A DNA stretch of 7,925 bases from CBDUQI01 sp965369325 (GTDB taxonomy: Bacteria > Pseudomonadota > Gammaproteobacteria > Steroidobacterales > JBCBZW01), in assembly GCA_965369325.1 (NCBI GenBank), contig CBDUQI010000245.1, forward strand, positions 1-7,925, in the 5' to 3' direction. How positions within the stretch are numbered: the first letter of the stretch is position 1; each line of letters begins with the position of its first letter. Position numbers and translations under genes: made by a program. Below, one piece after another: positions 1-6,090 of the stretch. The notes under the pieces were generated by a model that saw only the letters and a program-made list of their open reading frames with translations, did no database searches and was not told where the DNA came from.

Positions 1-237
1 GTGCTGTGTGAGCACCTGCTAGAGGCGTTGGGGCGGTACTGCACAGGGCGCGAAATAGTGGCACAGGTGACGGAAGTCGATATTACTCAAGACGCGAAAC
101 TGCTGGTGCGATACGCCCGTGAGATTCCCGTTCTCATGCTGGGCGATCGGGAGGTTTGCCGGCACCAGTTTGACCCGCAAGCCTTCGCTCGCGTAGTGCA
201 ATCCAGCAGCATCTCGGGATCGGCCGGGCAGGCCTGA
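1..237 (+). CDS. Glutaredoxin-like (DUF836) thiol-redox family protein, 5' partial
   Basis: This is the C-terminal part of a small thioredoxin-fold protein. It opens in frame with V/M-L-C-E-H-L-L-E-A-L, which matches the region just after the first cysteine of a CxxC active site (families of this type have GC-x-L-C-E/D). The GTG at position 1 is therefore probably an internal valine codon and the true start lies before the window. Residues 24-29 (TEVDIT) form the second strand. IPVLMLGD at 42-49 is the expected cis-proline loop, followed by EVC and a short FDPQAF helix. Members are usually about 80-100 residues, so only some 10-15 residues should be missing. In pseudomonads and relatives a glutaredoxin-like gene commonly sits directly before lepA, which supports the call. 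A redox role is inferred from the fold; the substrate is unknown. The stop is TGA at 235-237. Confidence 0.75.
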   Translation: MLCEHLLEALGRYCTGREIVAQVTEVDITQDAKLLVRYAREIPVLMLGDREVCRHQFDPQAFARVVQSSSISGSAGQA

Positions 238-273
238 CAGGCAGCCCCGCAGGGCGCTGGCGAGTGCGGATCT

Positions 274-288
274 GCCCCTGCCAGGGGC
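274..288. other. Short GC-rich hairpin between the glutaredoxin-like gene and lepA
   Basis: GCCCCT (274-279) and AGGGGC (283-288) form a perfect 6-bp stem around a 3-nt loop, 37 nt after the glutaredoxin-like stop codon. No T-run follows, so it is not a standard intrinsic terminator. It might slow or trim the upstream transcript, or be chance in GC-rich DNA. Confidence 0.3.
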
Positions 289-326
289 CCGGTTCACAGA
301 TCACAGCAGCCAAGGCCAATGGCCGC

Positions 327-332
327 TATAAT
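327..332 (+). promoter_or_regulatory. Candidate sigma-70 -10 box for the lepA operon
   Basis: A perfect TATAAT lies 71 nt before the lepA start, in the longest non-coding gap of the window. At 16-18 nt spacing the upstream hexamers (around CAGCAG, 304-309) match TTGACA poorly, and there is no TG extension before the box. If used, transcription would start near 338-340 and give a leader of about 65 nt holding the 363-383 hairpin. The call rests on the exact -10 match and the position; the poor -35 limits confidence. Confidence 0.45.
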
Positions 333-362
333 GCCGGGTCGATAACACAACAAGCCTCTCGT

Positions 363-383
363 CTCGCCGTTGGTGACGGTGAG
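363..383 (+). other. Inverted repeat / hairpin in the lepA leader
   Basis: CTCGCCGT (363-370) pairs with ACGGTGAG (376-383) across the 5-nt loop TGGTG. Seven pairs are Watson-Crick and one is G-U. It falls between the candidate -10 box and the lepA start and ends 20 nt before the ATG. No U-run follows, so a terminator is unlikely. It could act as an mRNA structure element or, as DNA, as an operator; neither is shown. Confidence 0.35.
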
Positions 384-403
384 CGCGACCGGATCTACCT
401 CCC

Positions 404-2197
404 ATGGAACGCATCAGGAATTTTTCCATTATTGCCCACATTGACCACGGCAAGTCCACGCTTGCTGATCGGTTTATTCAAATGTGTGGGGGACTCAGTG
501 CGCGGGAGATGTCCGCGCAGGTGCTCGATTCGATGGATCTGGAGCGGGAGCGGGGGATTACCATCAAGGCGCAGAGTGTCTCGCTGGAGTACACCGCTGA
601 GGATGGGCATACCTATCAGTTGAATTTCATCGATACCCCGGGCCATGTGGACTTCTCCTACGAGGTCTCCCGCTCGCTGGCCGCCTGTGAAGGGGCGCTG
701 CTGGTGGTCGATGCGGCCCAGGGTGTTGAGGCACAAAGTGTCGCTAACTGCTATACCGCCATTGAGCAGGGGCTGGAAGTGCTCCCGGTGCTGAACAAAA
801 TCGATCTGCCGTCGGCCGAACCGGCACGGGTAAAGCAGGAGATCGAGGAGATTATTGGCATTGAGGCCAGCCATGCGATTGAGGTGAGCGCCAAAACCGG
901 CAAGGGTGTGGATGAGTTGCTGGAGCAGCTGGTGCACCTGATTCCGCCGCCGGAAGGCGATCCGGATGGCCCGCTACAGGCCCTGATCGTAGATTCCTGG
1001 TTCGACAACTACGTCGGCGTGGTCTCACTGGTGCGGGTGGTCAACGGCCGGCTCAGCAAGCGTGAGCGAATAAAGGTGATGTCTACCGGACAGGACTACG
1101 AGGCTGGCCGGGTGGGGCGTTTTACGCCCAAGATGCACGATACCGACGCGCTGGTGGCGGGCGATGTAGGCTTTGTTATCGCGGGCGTGAAGGCCATTGA
1201 CGGCGCTCCGGTGGGCGATACGCTAACGGCCATGCGTCGTCCCTGTGAGAAGGCGCTACCCGGCTTCGAGCGGGTGCAGCCACGTGTGTTTGCCGGCCTG
1301 TTCCCAATCAGCTCCGATGATTACGAGAACTTCCGCGAAGCTCTGCAGAAGCTGCGTTTGAACGATTCGGCGTTGAACTACGAGCCGGAAACCTCCGCCG
1401 CCTTGGGGTTCGGCTTTCGCTGTGGCTTTCTCGGCATGCTGCACATGGAGATTGTGCAGGAGCGCCTGGAGCGTGAGTACGACCTAGAGTTGATCACCAC
1501 GGCGCCGACGGTTATCTACCAGGTGCTGAATACGCGCAATGAAGTGGTGGAGGTGGATAACCCCACGTTGCTGCCCGCTGTAAATGAGATTCAGGAAGTC
1601 CGCGAGCCGATTATTCACGCTAATATTCTGGTGCCGCCAGATTATGTGGGTGCGGTGATCGGCTTGTGTGTAGATAAGCGTGGCGTGCAAAAACGCATGC
1701 AGTACCTGGCTCAACAGGTGTCGATTGAATACGAGTTGCCGTTGTCTGAAGTGGTGCTGGATTTCTTTGATCGACTTAAGTCGTGCAGCCGTGGCTACGC
1801 CTCTTTCGATTACCATTTTGCGCGCTTCCAGGCGGCCAATCTGGTCAAGCTGGACGTGCTGATTAACGGCGATAAGATAGATGCTTTGGCCACCATTATT
1901 CACCGCGATGTCTCTCAACGCCGCGGCCGCGAGTTGGTGGAGGTTATCCGCAAGCTGATTCCACGGCAGATGTTCGAGGTGGCCATACAGGCCGCGATCG
2001 GTGGGCACATTGTGGCTCGTGGTAACGTTAAGGCGCTGCGCAAGAACGTCACCGCTAAATGCTATGGCGGGGATATCAGCCGTAAGCGCAAGTTGCTGGA
2101 GAAGCAGAAGGAAGGCAAGAAACGGATGAAGAAGCTGGGGTCGGTTGAGATTCCCCAGGAAGCGTTTCTTGCTGTGTTGCAGGGCGAAAAGAAATAG
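404..2197 (+). CDS. lepA: Elongation factor 4 (LepA), ribosomal back-translocase GTPase
   Basis: LepA/EF4 is a ribosome-binding translational GTPase linked to back-translocation, rescue of stalled ribosomes and 30S assembly. All five GTPase motifs are visible: G1 AHIDHGKS (11-18), G2 RGIT (50-53), G3 DTPGH (77-81), G4 NKID (131-134) and G5 SAK (162-164). EF-G-like domains II, III and V follow, then the family-specific C-terminal domain with the KCYGGDISRKRKLLEKQK segment and an ending QEAFLAVL near the terminus. The length, 597 residues, matches the E. coli protein (599). The start gives MERIRNFSIIAHIDHGKST, aligned with the usual MxxIRNFSIIAHIDHGKST. A good Shine-Dalgarno is missing: only a weak GGA at 391-393 is present, and CCTCCC directly precedes the ATG. 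lepB follows after 39 nt, the usual arrangement. No damage is seen. Confidence 0.98.
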   Translation: MERIRNFSIIAHIDHGKSTLADRFIQMCGGLSAREMSAQVLDSMDLERERGITIKAQSVSLEYTAEDGHTYQLNFIDTPGHVDFSYEVSRSLAACEGALLVVDAAQGVEAQSVANCYTAIEQGLEVLPVLNKIDLPSAEPARVKQEIEEIIGIEASHAIEVSAKTGKGVDELLEQLVHLIPPPEGDPDGPLQALIVDSWFDNYVGVVSLVRVVNGRLSKRERIKVMSTGQDYEAGRVGRFTPKMHDTDALVAGDVGFVIAGVKAIDGAPVGDTLTAMRRPCEKALPGFERVQPRVFAGLFPISSDDYENFREALQKLRLNDSALNYEPETSAALGFGFRCGFLGMLHMEIVQERLEREYDLELITTAPTVIYQVLNTRNEVVEVDNPTLLPAVNEIQEVREPIIHANILVPPDYVGAVIGLCVDKRGVQKRMQYLAQQVSIEYELPLSEVVLDFFDRLKSCSRGYASFDYHFARFQAANLVKLDVLINGDKIDALATIIHRDVSQRRGRELVEVIRKLIPRQMFEVAIQAAIGGHIVARGNVKALRKNVTAKCYGGDISRKRKLLEKQKEGKKRMKKLGSVEIPQEAFLAVLQGEKK

Positions 2198-2236
2198 CCA
2201 ATACTGGCGGCCGATCCGGGCGGAGTAGACCACGAT

Positions 2237-3013
2237 ATGACGATCGATCTTGAGCTGATTTTGGTTTTGCTGGCACTTCTGACCGGCAGTATCTGGGCGT
2301 TGGACACGTTGGTGTTCCGCCCGCGCCGCGAAGCCGCAGCGAACGGCGATATCCGCCAGCCGACGGTAGTGGAGTACGCCCGCTCGTTTTTCCCCGTCAT
2401 TATTATCGTTCTAGTGGTCCGCTCGTTCTTGTTTGAGCCGTTTCGCATTCCCTCCACCTCGATGGTGCCTACACTGATGGTGGGCGACTTTATCTTCGTC
2501 AACAAGTATACCTACGGCATCCGCCTGCCCGTGCTCAAGAGCAAGGTGGTGGAGCTGGGCAGTCCGCAGCGCGGTGATGTTGTGGTGTTTCGCCTGCCCT
2601 CCGATCCTGGGATGAATTACATCAAGCGTGTGGTCGGCTTGCCCGGCGACACCGTGAGTTATCGCAACAAGCGGCTTCGTGTGAACGGCGATCTGGTGCA
2701 GTTGGAACTGGCTGGCGCGTATACCGGACGCGGCCAGGCCGGGGCACAACTGGGCCATGAGGTCTTGGGCGAGGCCGAGCACGATGTGGTGCACATTACC
2801 GGTCGCCCCAGCCGCGAAGGCGAGTGGACGATTCCGAACGGGCATTATTTTCTGATGGGCGACAACCGCGAGAATAGCCGCGACAGTCGTTTTCCGGAAG
2901 TGGACATGGTGCCCGAGAACAAGCTGGTCGGCAAAGCCGTACGGATCTGGATGAGTTGGGACAAGTCTCGCTTTTCGGTGGTCTGGGATCGCATCGGAAA
3001 TGCCATCAAGTAG
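2237..3013 (+). CDS. lepB: Signal peptidase I
   Basis: LepB is the inner-membrane serine-lysine protease that removes signal peptides from Sec- and Tat-exported proteins on the periplasmic side. Two membrane segments are visible, at about residues 4-26 and 51-66, separated by a basic cytoplasmic loop (RPRR). The periplasmic catalytic domain follows. The nucleophile is S75 in IPSTSM and the general base is K130 in YIKRVVGLPGD. The conserved box MGDNRENSRDSR lies at 207-218. The protein has 258 residues against 324 in E. coli; shorter forms are usual in pseudomonads and xanthomonads. A GGAG at 2222-2225 precedes the ATG. The 39-nt spacing after lepA points to co-transcription. No key residue is missing. 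Confidence 0.98.
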   Translation: MTIDLELILVLLALLTGSIWALDTLVFRPRREAAANGDIRQPTVVEYARSFFPVIIIVLVVRSFLFEPFRIPSTSMVPTLMVGDFIFVNKYTYGIRLPVLKSKVVELGSPQRGDVVVFRLPSDPGMNYIKRVVGLPGDTVSYRNKRLRVNGDLVQLELAGAYTGRGQAGAQLGHEVLGEAEHDVVHITGRPSREGEWTIPNGHYFLMGDNRENSRDSRFPEVDMVPENKLVGKAVRIWMSWDKSRFSVVWDRIGNAIK

Positions 3014-3077
3014 CCTGCCTTCGCGGTGCTCACTGCGGGCGAGTCGATGTTTGATGGGCTGACTGGCCAAGTACACC

Positions 3078-3099
3078 GCTGCGCAGTGATCTGCGCAGC
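3078..3099 (+). other. Perfect 9-bp hairpin between lepB and DUF4845
   Basis: GCTGCGCAG (3078-3086) and CTGCGCAGC (3091-3099) form a perfect stem closed by a TGAT loop. The octamer CTGCGCAG is itself palindromic and so is also repeated directly. Weaker outer pairing is possible: GT 3071-3072 with AC 3100-3101, and GCCA 3066-3069 with TGGC 3102-3105. The following bases are not T-rich, so this is not a classic terminator. It lies 26 nt before the DUF4845 start and about 415 nt before rnc. It could mark an RNA processing site, a partial attenuator or a protein-binding palindrome. Confidence 0.5.
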
Positions 3100-3125
3100 A
3101 CTGGCGTTCTGAGGGAGAGACTGCG

Positions 3126-3518
3126 ATGCGCACAGATGTTCACCCCATTGCCGCCCCGGGCGGGCAACGCGGGCTTACCATGATCAGCTGGTTGCTGGTG
3201 ATGGTGGTGGCGTTGTTTATCGGTGCCGCAGTGTTGCGGCTGGTGCCAATTTATCTTGAGAACTTCAAAATTGTCTCCTCCATGAGGAGTGTGAAAACGC
3301 ACTTCATGCAAAGCTCGCCCAGCATTCCGGGTATTCGCAAGGCACTCGGTGCACGATTCGACGTGGAGTCCGTGCGCATCATCAATATTAAAGAGGTTGA
3401 GATTACCCGTCGCGGTAAAGGCTACCTGGTGCGCACGGTGTACGATCACCGCGCGCCGTTCTTTCACAATGTAAATCTTATCGTCCACTTTGATACCTCC
3501 GTTGAGATTGGTACTTGA
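3126..3518 (+). CDS. DUF4845 family single-pass membrane protein
   Basis: This is a 130-residue protein of the uncharacterised DUF4845 family, recognised by the N-terminal pattern QRGLTMISWLLV, the following RLVPIYLENFKI segment and its place between lepB and rnc, where the family is usually found. One membrane helix spans about residues 19-41. The remaining 90 residues form a mixed polar domain (ARFDVESVRIINIKEVEI, then RGKGYLVRTVYDHRAPFFHNV) that probably faces the periplasm. The segment GLTMISWLL looks like a type IV prepilin N-terminus, but serine replaces the usual glutamate. The ATG at 3126 follows a good Shine-Dalgarno (GAGGGAG, 3111-3117); the next ATG, codon 19, would begin inside the helix. 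Its TGA stop overlaps the rnc start by 4 nt, so the two are probably translationally coupled. No function is known. Confidence 0.85.
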   Translation: MRTDVHPIAAPGGQRGLTMISWLLVMVVALFIGAAVLRLVPIYLENFKIVSSMRSVKTHFMQSSPSIPGIRKALGARFDVESVRIINIKEVEITRRGKGYLVRTVYDHRAPFFHNVNLIVHFDTSVEIGT

Positions 3519-4192
3519 GACGCGACCCGGCGCGCCTGAGCAAGACGCTGGGGTATGCCTTCGCCGACGACCAATTGCTGGAGGCTGCACTGACTCATCG
3601 CAGCGCCGCCGCCTCCAATAACGAGCGCCTGGAGTATCTGGGCGATGCAGTGCTGGGGCTGGTGATTGCCGAGGCCGTGTTCCAACGGCGGGCCGAGGCG
3701 AGCGAAGGGGAATTGAGCCGTTTGCGTGCCAGCCTGGTGCGCGGCCGGACGCTGGCCCAGATCGGCGCCGATCTGGTGCTGGGAGACTATCTGCACCTGG
3801 GCCCCGGCGAGCTAAAAAGCGGCGGCTATCGGCGCGGGTCTATTCTTGCCGATGCGCTGGAGGCTGTAATCGGAGCCATATATCTGGACGGCGGGTTTGA
3901 TCCGGCGCGCCGTTGCATCTTGCGGTTGTACGAAGATCGGCTGGCTAATCTGCCACAGGTAGCCGACCTGAAAGATGCCAAAACGCGGCTGCAAGAGCTA
4001 CTTCAGGGGCGTGGCGTTGGGTTGCCTGTGTACTCGGTGAGTGAGGTGACGGGCGAAGCGCATGCCCAACGCTTCACCGTCTTGTGCGATGTCGCACAGT
4101 TGCAAGTGCGCGTGACTGGTGAAGGCAGCAGTCGCCGTCGTGCCGAGCAGGATGCGGCTGAGCGGGCGCTCGCACGAATTTCCAGCGGTTGA
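3515..4192 (+). CDS. rnc: Ribonuclease III
   Basis: RNase III cuts double-stranded RNA: it processes the 16S/23S rRNA precursor and regulates many mRNAs. The nuclease domain holds the signature NERLEYLGDAVL (36-47). Expected catalytic and metal-binding residues are in place: E37, E40, D44, E64 in SEGELSRLRA, and D113 and E116 in LADALEAVIG. A double-stranded RNA-binding domain covers about 153-222, ending in GEGSSRRRAEQDAAERAL. The length of 225 matches E. coli (226). The start is TTG: an in-frame TGA at 3503-3505 rules out an earlier one, and the TTG gives the usual short lead before LGYAF. It overlaps the DUF4845 stop (TTGA, 3515-3518). The only ribosome site is a weak GAG at 3504-3506, so expression may depend on coupling. 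Confidence 0.97.
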   Translation: MRRDPARLSKTLGYAFADDQLLEAALTHRSAAASNNERLEYLGDAVLGLVIAEAVFQRRAEASEGELSRLRASLVRGRTLAQIGADLVLGDYLHLGPGELKSGGYRRGSILADALEAVIGAIYLDGGFDPARRCILRLYEDRLANLPQVADLKDAKTRLQELLQGRGVGLPVYSVSEVTGEAHAQRFTVLCDVAQLQVRVTGEGSSRRRAEQDAAERALARISSG

Positions 4193-4196
4193 TTCC

Positions 4197-4232
4197 GCGC
4201 GTGCCCCCGTGCCCGGCCGGTGGTGGGCGCGC
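4197..4232. other. GC-rich imperfect inverted repeat between rnc and era
   Basis: GCGCG..CCC (4197-4206, with a TG bulge) can pair with GGGCGCGC (4225-4232). The interior contains a further palindrome, CCGGCCGG. It starts 5 nt after the rnc stop codon. The bases that follow are not a T-run, so termination is uncertain. The rest of the gap (4233-4314) is less GC-rich and holds a GATAAT (4295-4300) that could serve as a -10 box, though it would place a start only a few bases before the era ATG. No convincing -35 is visible. Confidence 0.3.
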
Positions 4233-4314
4233 AGCCAATTCGTCCAAACCTGCCCGCCGCCATCCCCTTAGCGGTACCATTAGCCATACGCCCTGATAAT
4301 TGCATTGGAACTCT

Positions 4315-5214
4315 ATGAGCGATCCGGAACATCGTTGTGGTTTTGCCGCATTGGTTGGCAGGCCGAATACCGGCAAGTCGACCCTGCTGAACAAGCTGGT
4401 GGCGCAGGAGCTGAGTATCGTCAGCCCGAAGCCACAAACCACCCGCCACCGAATCCTGGGCATTCATAACGAGCCGCGCTGGCAGATTATTTTTGTCGAC
4501 ACGCCCGGCATCCACCGCGATGGTGGCCGCGCGCTCAATCGCTATATGAATCGCACCGCGACTAACTCGCTGGTGGATGCCGACGTGCAGGTGCTGGTGG
4601 TTGAGGCGATGCGTTGGCAGGAGGAGGACCAGGATGTGCTGGAGCGCGCGCAACAAGCGGGTGGGCGCATGATTGCCGTGGTGAACAAGATTGATCTGCA
4701 CAAGCCGCGCGACACGCTGCTGCCGTATCTCAAACGGCTGGCGGAGCGTGGCGATTTCGAACAGATTATCCCGATATCCGCCCGACGCGGCGAGAACATC
4801 GACCGCCTGGTTGAGGTGGTGGGCGCCGCTTTGCCGCTATCGCCGGCGATGTTCCCGCCTGACCAGCTTACCGATCGCGGTGAACACTTTCGGGTGGCTG
4901 AGCTGGTGCGCCAGAAGCTGACGCTGAGGCTGCGCCAGGAAATCCCCTATGGGCTTACCGTGCAGATCGAACAATACGAAGAGCACGAAGGCATTATGCA
5001 TATTTCGGCGGTCATCTACGTTGAGCGCAAAGGGCAAAAGGGCATCGTCGTCGGCAAGGGTGGGCTGGTATTGAAAGAGGTTGGCCGCGCGGCGCGTCTG
5101 TCGCTGAAGGCTCGTCTCAACCAGCCGGTGGATCTGCGCCTGTGGGTGAAAGTGAAGGATAACTGGGCCGACAACGATGCGGCGCTGCGCTCATTGGGGT
5201 ATGACCCCTCGTGA
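4315..5214 (+). CDS. era: GTPase Era, 30S ribosome assembly factor
   Basis: Era is an essential GTPase that binds the 3' end of 16S rRNA and helps mature the 30S subunit. GTPase motifs: G1 GRPNTGKS (15-22), G2 region KPQTTRHRILGI (39-50), G3 DTPG (62-65), G4 NKID (124-127) and G5 SAR (155-157). The C-terminal KH domain carries the RNA-binding loop GIVVGKGG (243-250) and the typical ending LRLWVKVKDNWADND...LRSLGY. The length is 299 residues (E. coli 301). I chose ATG 4315, with GGA at 4307-4309 just upstream; an in-frame TTG at 4300 would add five unconserved residues. G1 has Thr where many Era proteins have Val (GRPNVGKS). Unlike many relatives, era does not abut rnc: the gap is 122 nt. Its stop overlaps recO (GTGA). 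Confidence 0.97.
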   Translation: MSDPEHRCGFAALVGRPNTGKSTLLNKLVAQELSIVSPKPQTTRHRILGIHNEPRWQIIFVDTPGIHRDGGRALNRYMNRTATNSLVDADVQVLVVEAMRWQEEDQDVLERAQQAGGRMIAVVNKIDLHKPRDTLLPYLKRLAERGDFEQIIPISARRGENIDRLVEVVGAALPLSPAMFPPDQLTDRGEHFRVAELVRQKLTLRLRQEIPYGLTVQIEQYEEHEGIMHISAVIYVERKGQKGIVVGKGGLVLKEVGRAARLSLKARLNQPVDLRLWVKVKDNWADNDAALRSLGYDPS

Positions 5215-5939
5215 GCCGTATCGCGCTGCAGCCCGCGTTTGTTCTCCATCGTCGCCCTTACCAAGACAGCAGCCAGTTGCTGGAGTTGCTTACCCATGAG
5301 CACGGACGTATCGGTGCGGTGGCGCGCGGTGTGCGCCGCGCCAAGTCCAAATGGGCGGGCGTCCTGCAACCGTTTAGTCCGCTGCTGGTGTCCTGGAGCG
5401 GGCGCGGCGATCTGGTGACGCTAACCGGTGTTGAGCCCCAGGGTGTGGTGCCAGCGCTGCCGCCGGCCCGCCTGTTGAGTGCCAGCTATGCCAGCGAACT
5501 GGTGATTCGCTTGTTGCAACGGCACGATCCGCATCCGCAGCTGTATGAGCGCTATGCGGCTGCGATGGTCGGTCTTAAAGACACCACGAGCAGTGAAGCC
5601 GCGCTGCTGCGAGTGTTTGAGAAGTGCCTGCTGAGCGAGATTGGCTACGCGCTGAATCTCACTCATGACGCCCGTACGGGTGAGCCGATTGAGGCCGGTA
5701 CGCGCTACGTGTACCACCTTGAGCAGGGCCCGGAAGCGGCTGAGGATACTCACGGTCCCATGTGTTTTCAGGGCAGCTCGCTGCTGGCGCTAGCGCAAGA
5801 ACAACTGGGCGACGTGCAGGTCTTGCGTGACGCGCGCCGGCTGCTGCGACCGGCGCTGGACTTGTACCTTGGCGGGCGCCCGCTTAAGTCGCGCCAGGTT
5901 CTGCAGGCCACTCGCGCCTCGCGCGCGCCGCCGCCCTGA
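5211..5939 (+). CDS. recO: DNA repair protein RecO
   Basis: RecO works with RecF and RecR to load RecA on SSB-coated single-stranded DNA, and it anneals complementary strands. The N-terminal OB-fold covers about residues 1-80 and has the family pattern PAFVLHRRPYQDSSQLLELLTHEHGRI, followed by ARGVRRAKS and LQPF. A helical domain follows with SYASELVIRLL, LLRVFEKCLLSEIGYAL and the C-terminal GGRPLKSRQVL. The length of 242 residues is normal for gammaproteobacteria. There is no zinc-binding cysteine cluster, again as in many gammaproteobacterial forms. The start is GTG overlapping the era stop in GTGA (5211-5214), so translation is probably coupled to era. The reading frame runs into a Pro-rich tail (RAPPP) that is probably disordered. 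Confidence 0.95.
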   Translation: MSRIALQPAFVLHRRPYQDSSQLLELLTHEHGRIGAVARGVRRAKSKWAGVLQPFSPLLVSWSGRGDLVTLTGVEPQGVVPALPPARLLSASYASELVIRLLQRHDPHPQLYERYAAAMVGLKDTTSSEAALLRVFEKCLLSEIGYALNLTHDARTGEPIEAGTRYVYHLEQGPEAAEDTHGPMCFQGSSLLALAQEQLGDVQVLRDARRLLRPALDLYLGGRPLKSRQVLQATRASRAPPP

Positions 5940-5991
5940 CTTGCCAGCCACAGCGGACGCCCGGACAATGCACGGCGGCTGCATCGCCCCA

Positions 5992-6012
5992 GCCTCTGGC
6001 CCGGCGCCAGGC
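5992..6012. other. Imperfect hairpin in the recO-acpS gap
   Basis: GCCTCTGGC (5992-6000) pairs with GCCAGGC (6006-6012) with a 2-nt CT bulge and a CCGGC loop, giving 7 pairs. No T-run follows. The surrounding 151-bp gap (5940-6090) has no recognisable gene, and its translations do not resemble PdxJ, whose gene sits here in most relatives. The end of the gap carries the acpS ribosome-binding site. Confidence 0.3.
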
Positions 6013-6090
6013 ACCCCGGTTCAACCCTTGGGTAAACACTGGGCAACCTCCAACAGGGTAGACACGGCAATTGTTGCAAGAGGCAGGTAG

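Noticed and set aside
1..3. GTG at position 1 as the true start of the glutaredoxin-like gene
   Set aside because: The protein would lack its first strand and the first active-site cysteine. The frame is open to the window edge, so it is better read as a truncated gene.
1484..2233. Long antisense reading frame (249 codons) opposite lepA
   Set aside because: It lies wholly over conserved lepA codons, its product resembles no family I know, and such open antisense frames are common in GC-rich genes.
2411..3133. Long antisense reading frame (240 codons) opposite lepB
   Set aside because: It mirrors the lepB coding frame, shows no recognisable motif and has no clear start signal.
4300..4314. 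Earlier TTG start for era adding five residues
   Set aside because: The added residues are not part of the Era family pattern, and the ATG at 4315 gives the expected length.
4003..4701. Antisense reading frame (232 codons) across the rnc end, gap and era start
   Set aside because: It spans two conserved genes and the gap with no family resemblance. Openness of the frame alone does not support a gene.
6014..6033. tRNA-like T-loop sequence (GGTTCAA)
   Set aside because: The flanking bases cannot form the T stem, and no acceptor, D or anticodon arm can be found around it.
5968..6090. Possible 40-residue leader peptide ending directly before the acpS ATG
   Set aside because: The TAG abuts the acpS start, which is suggestive, but there is no proper ribosome site before the ATG, the peptide has no recognisable pattern and acpS has its own good Shine-Dalgarno.
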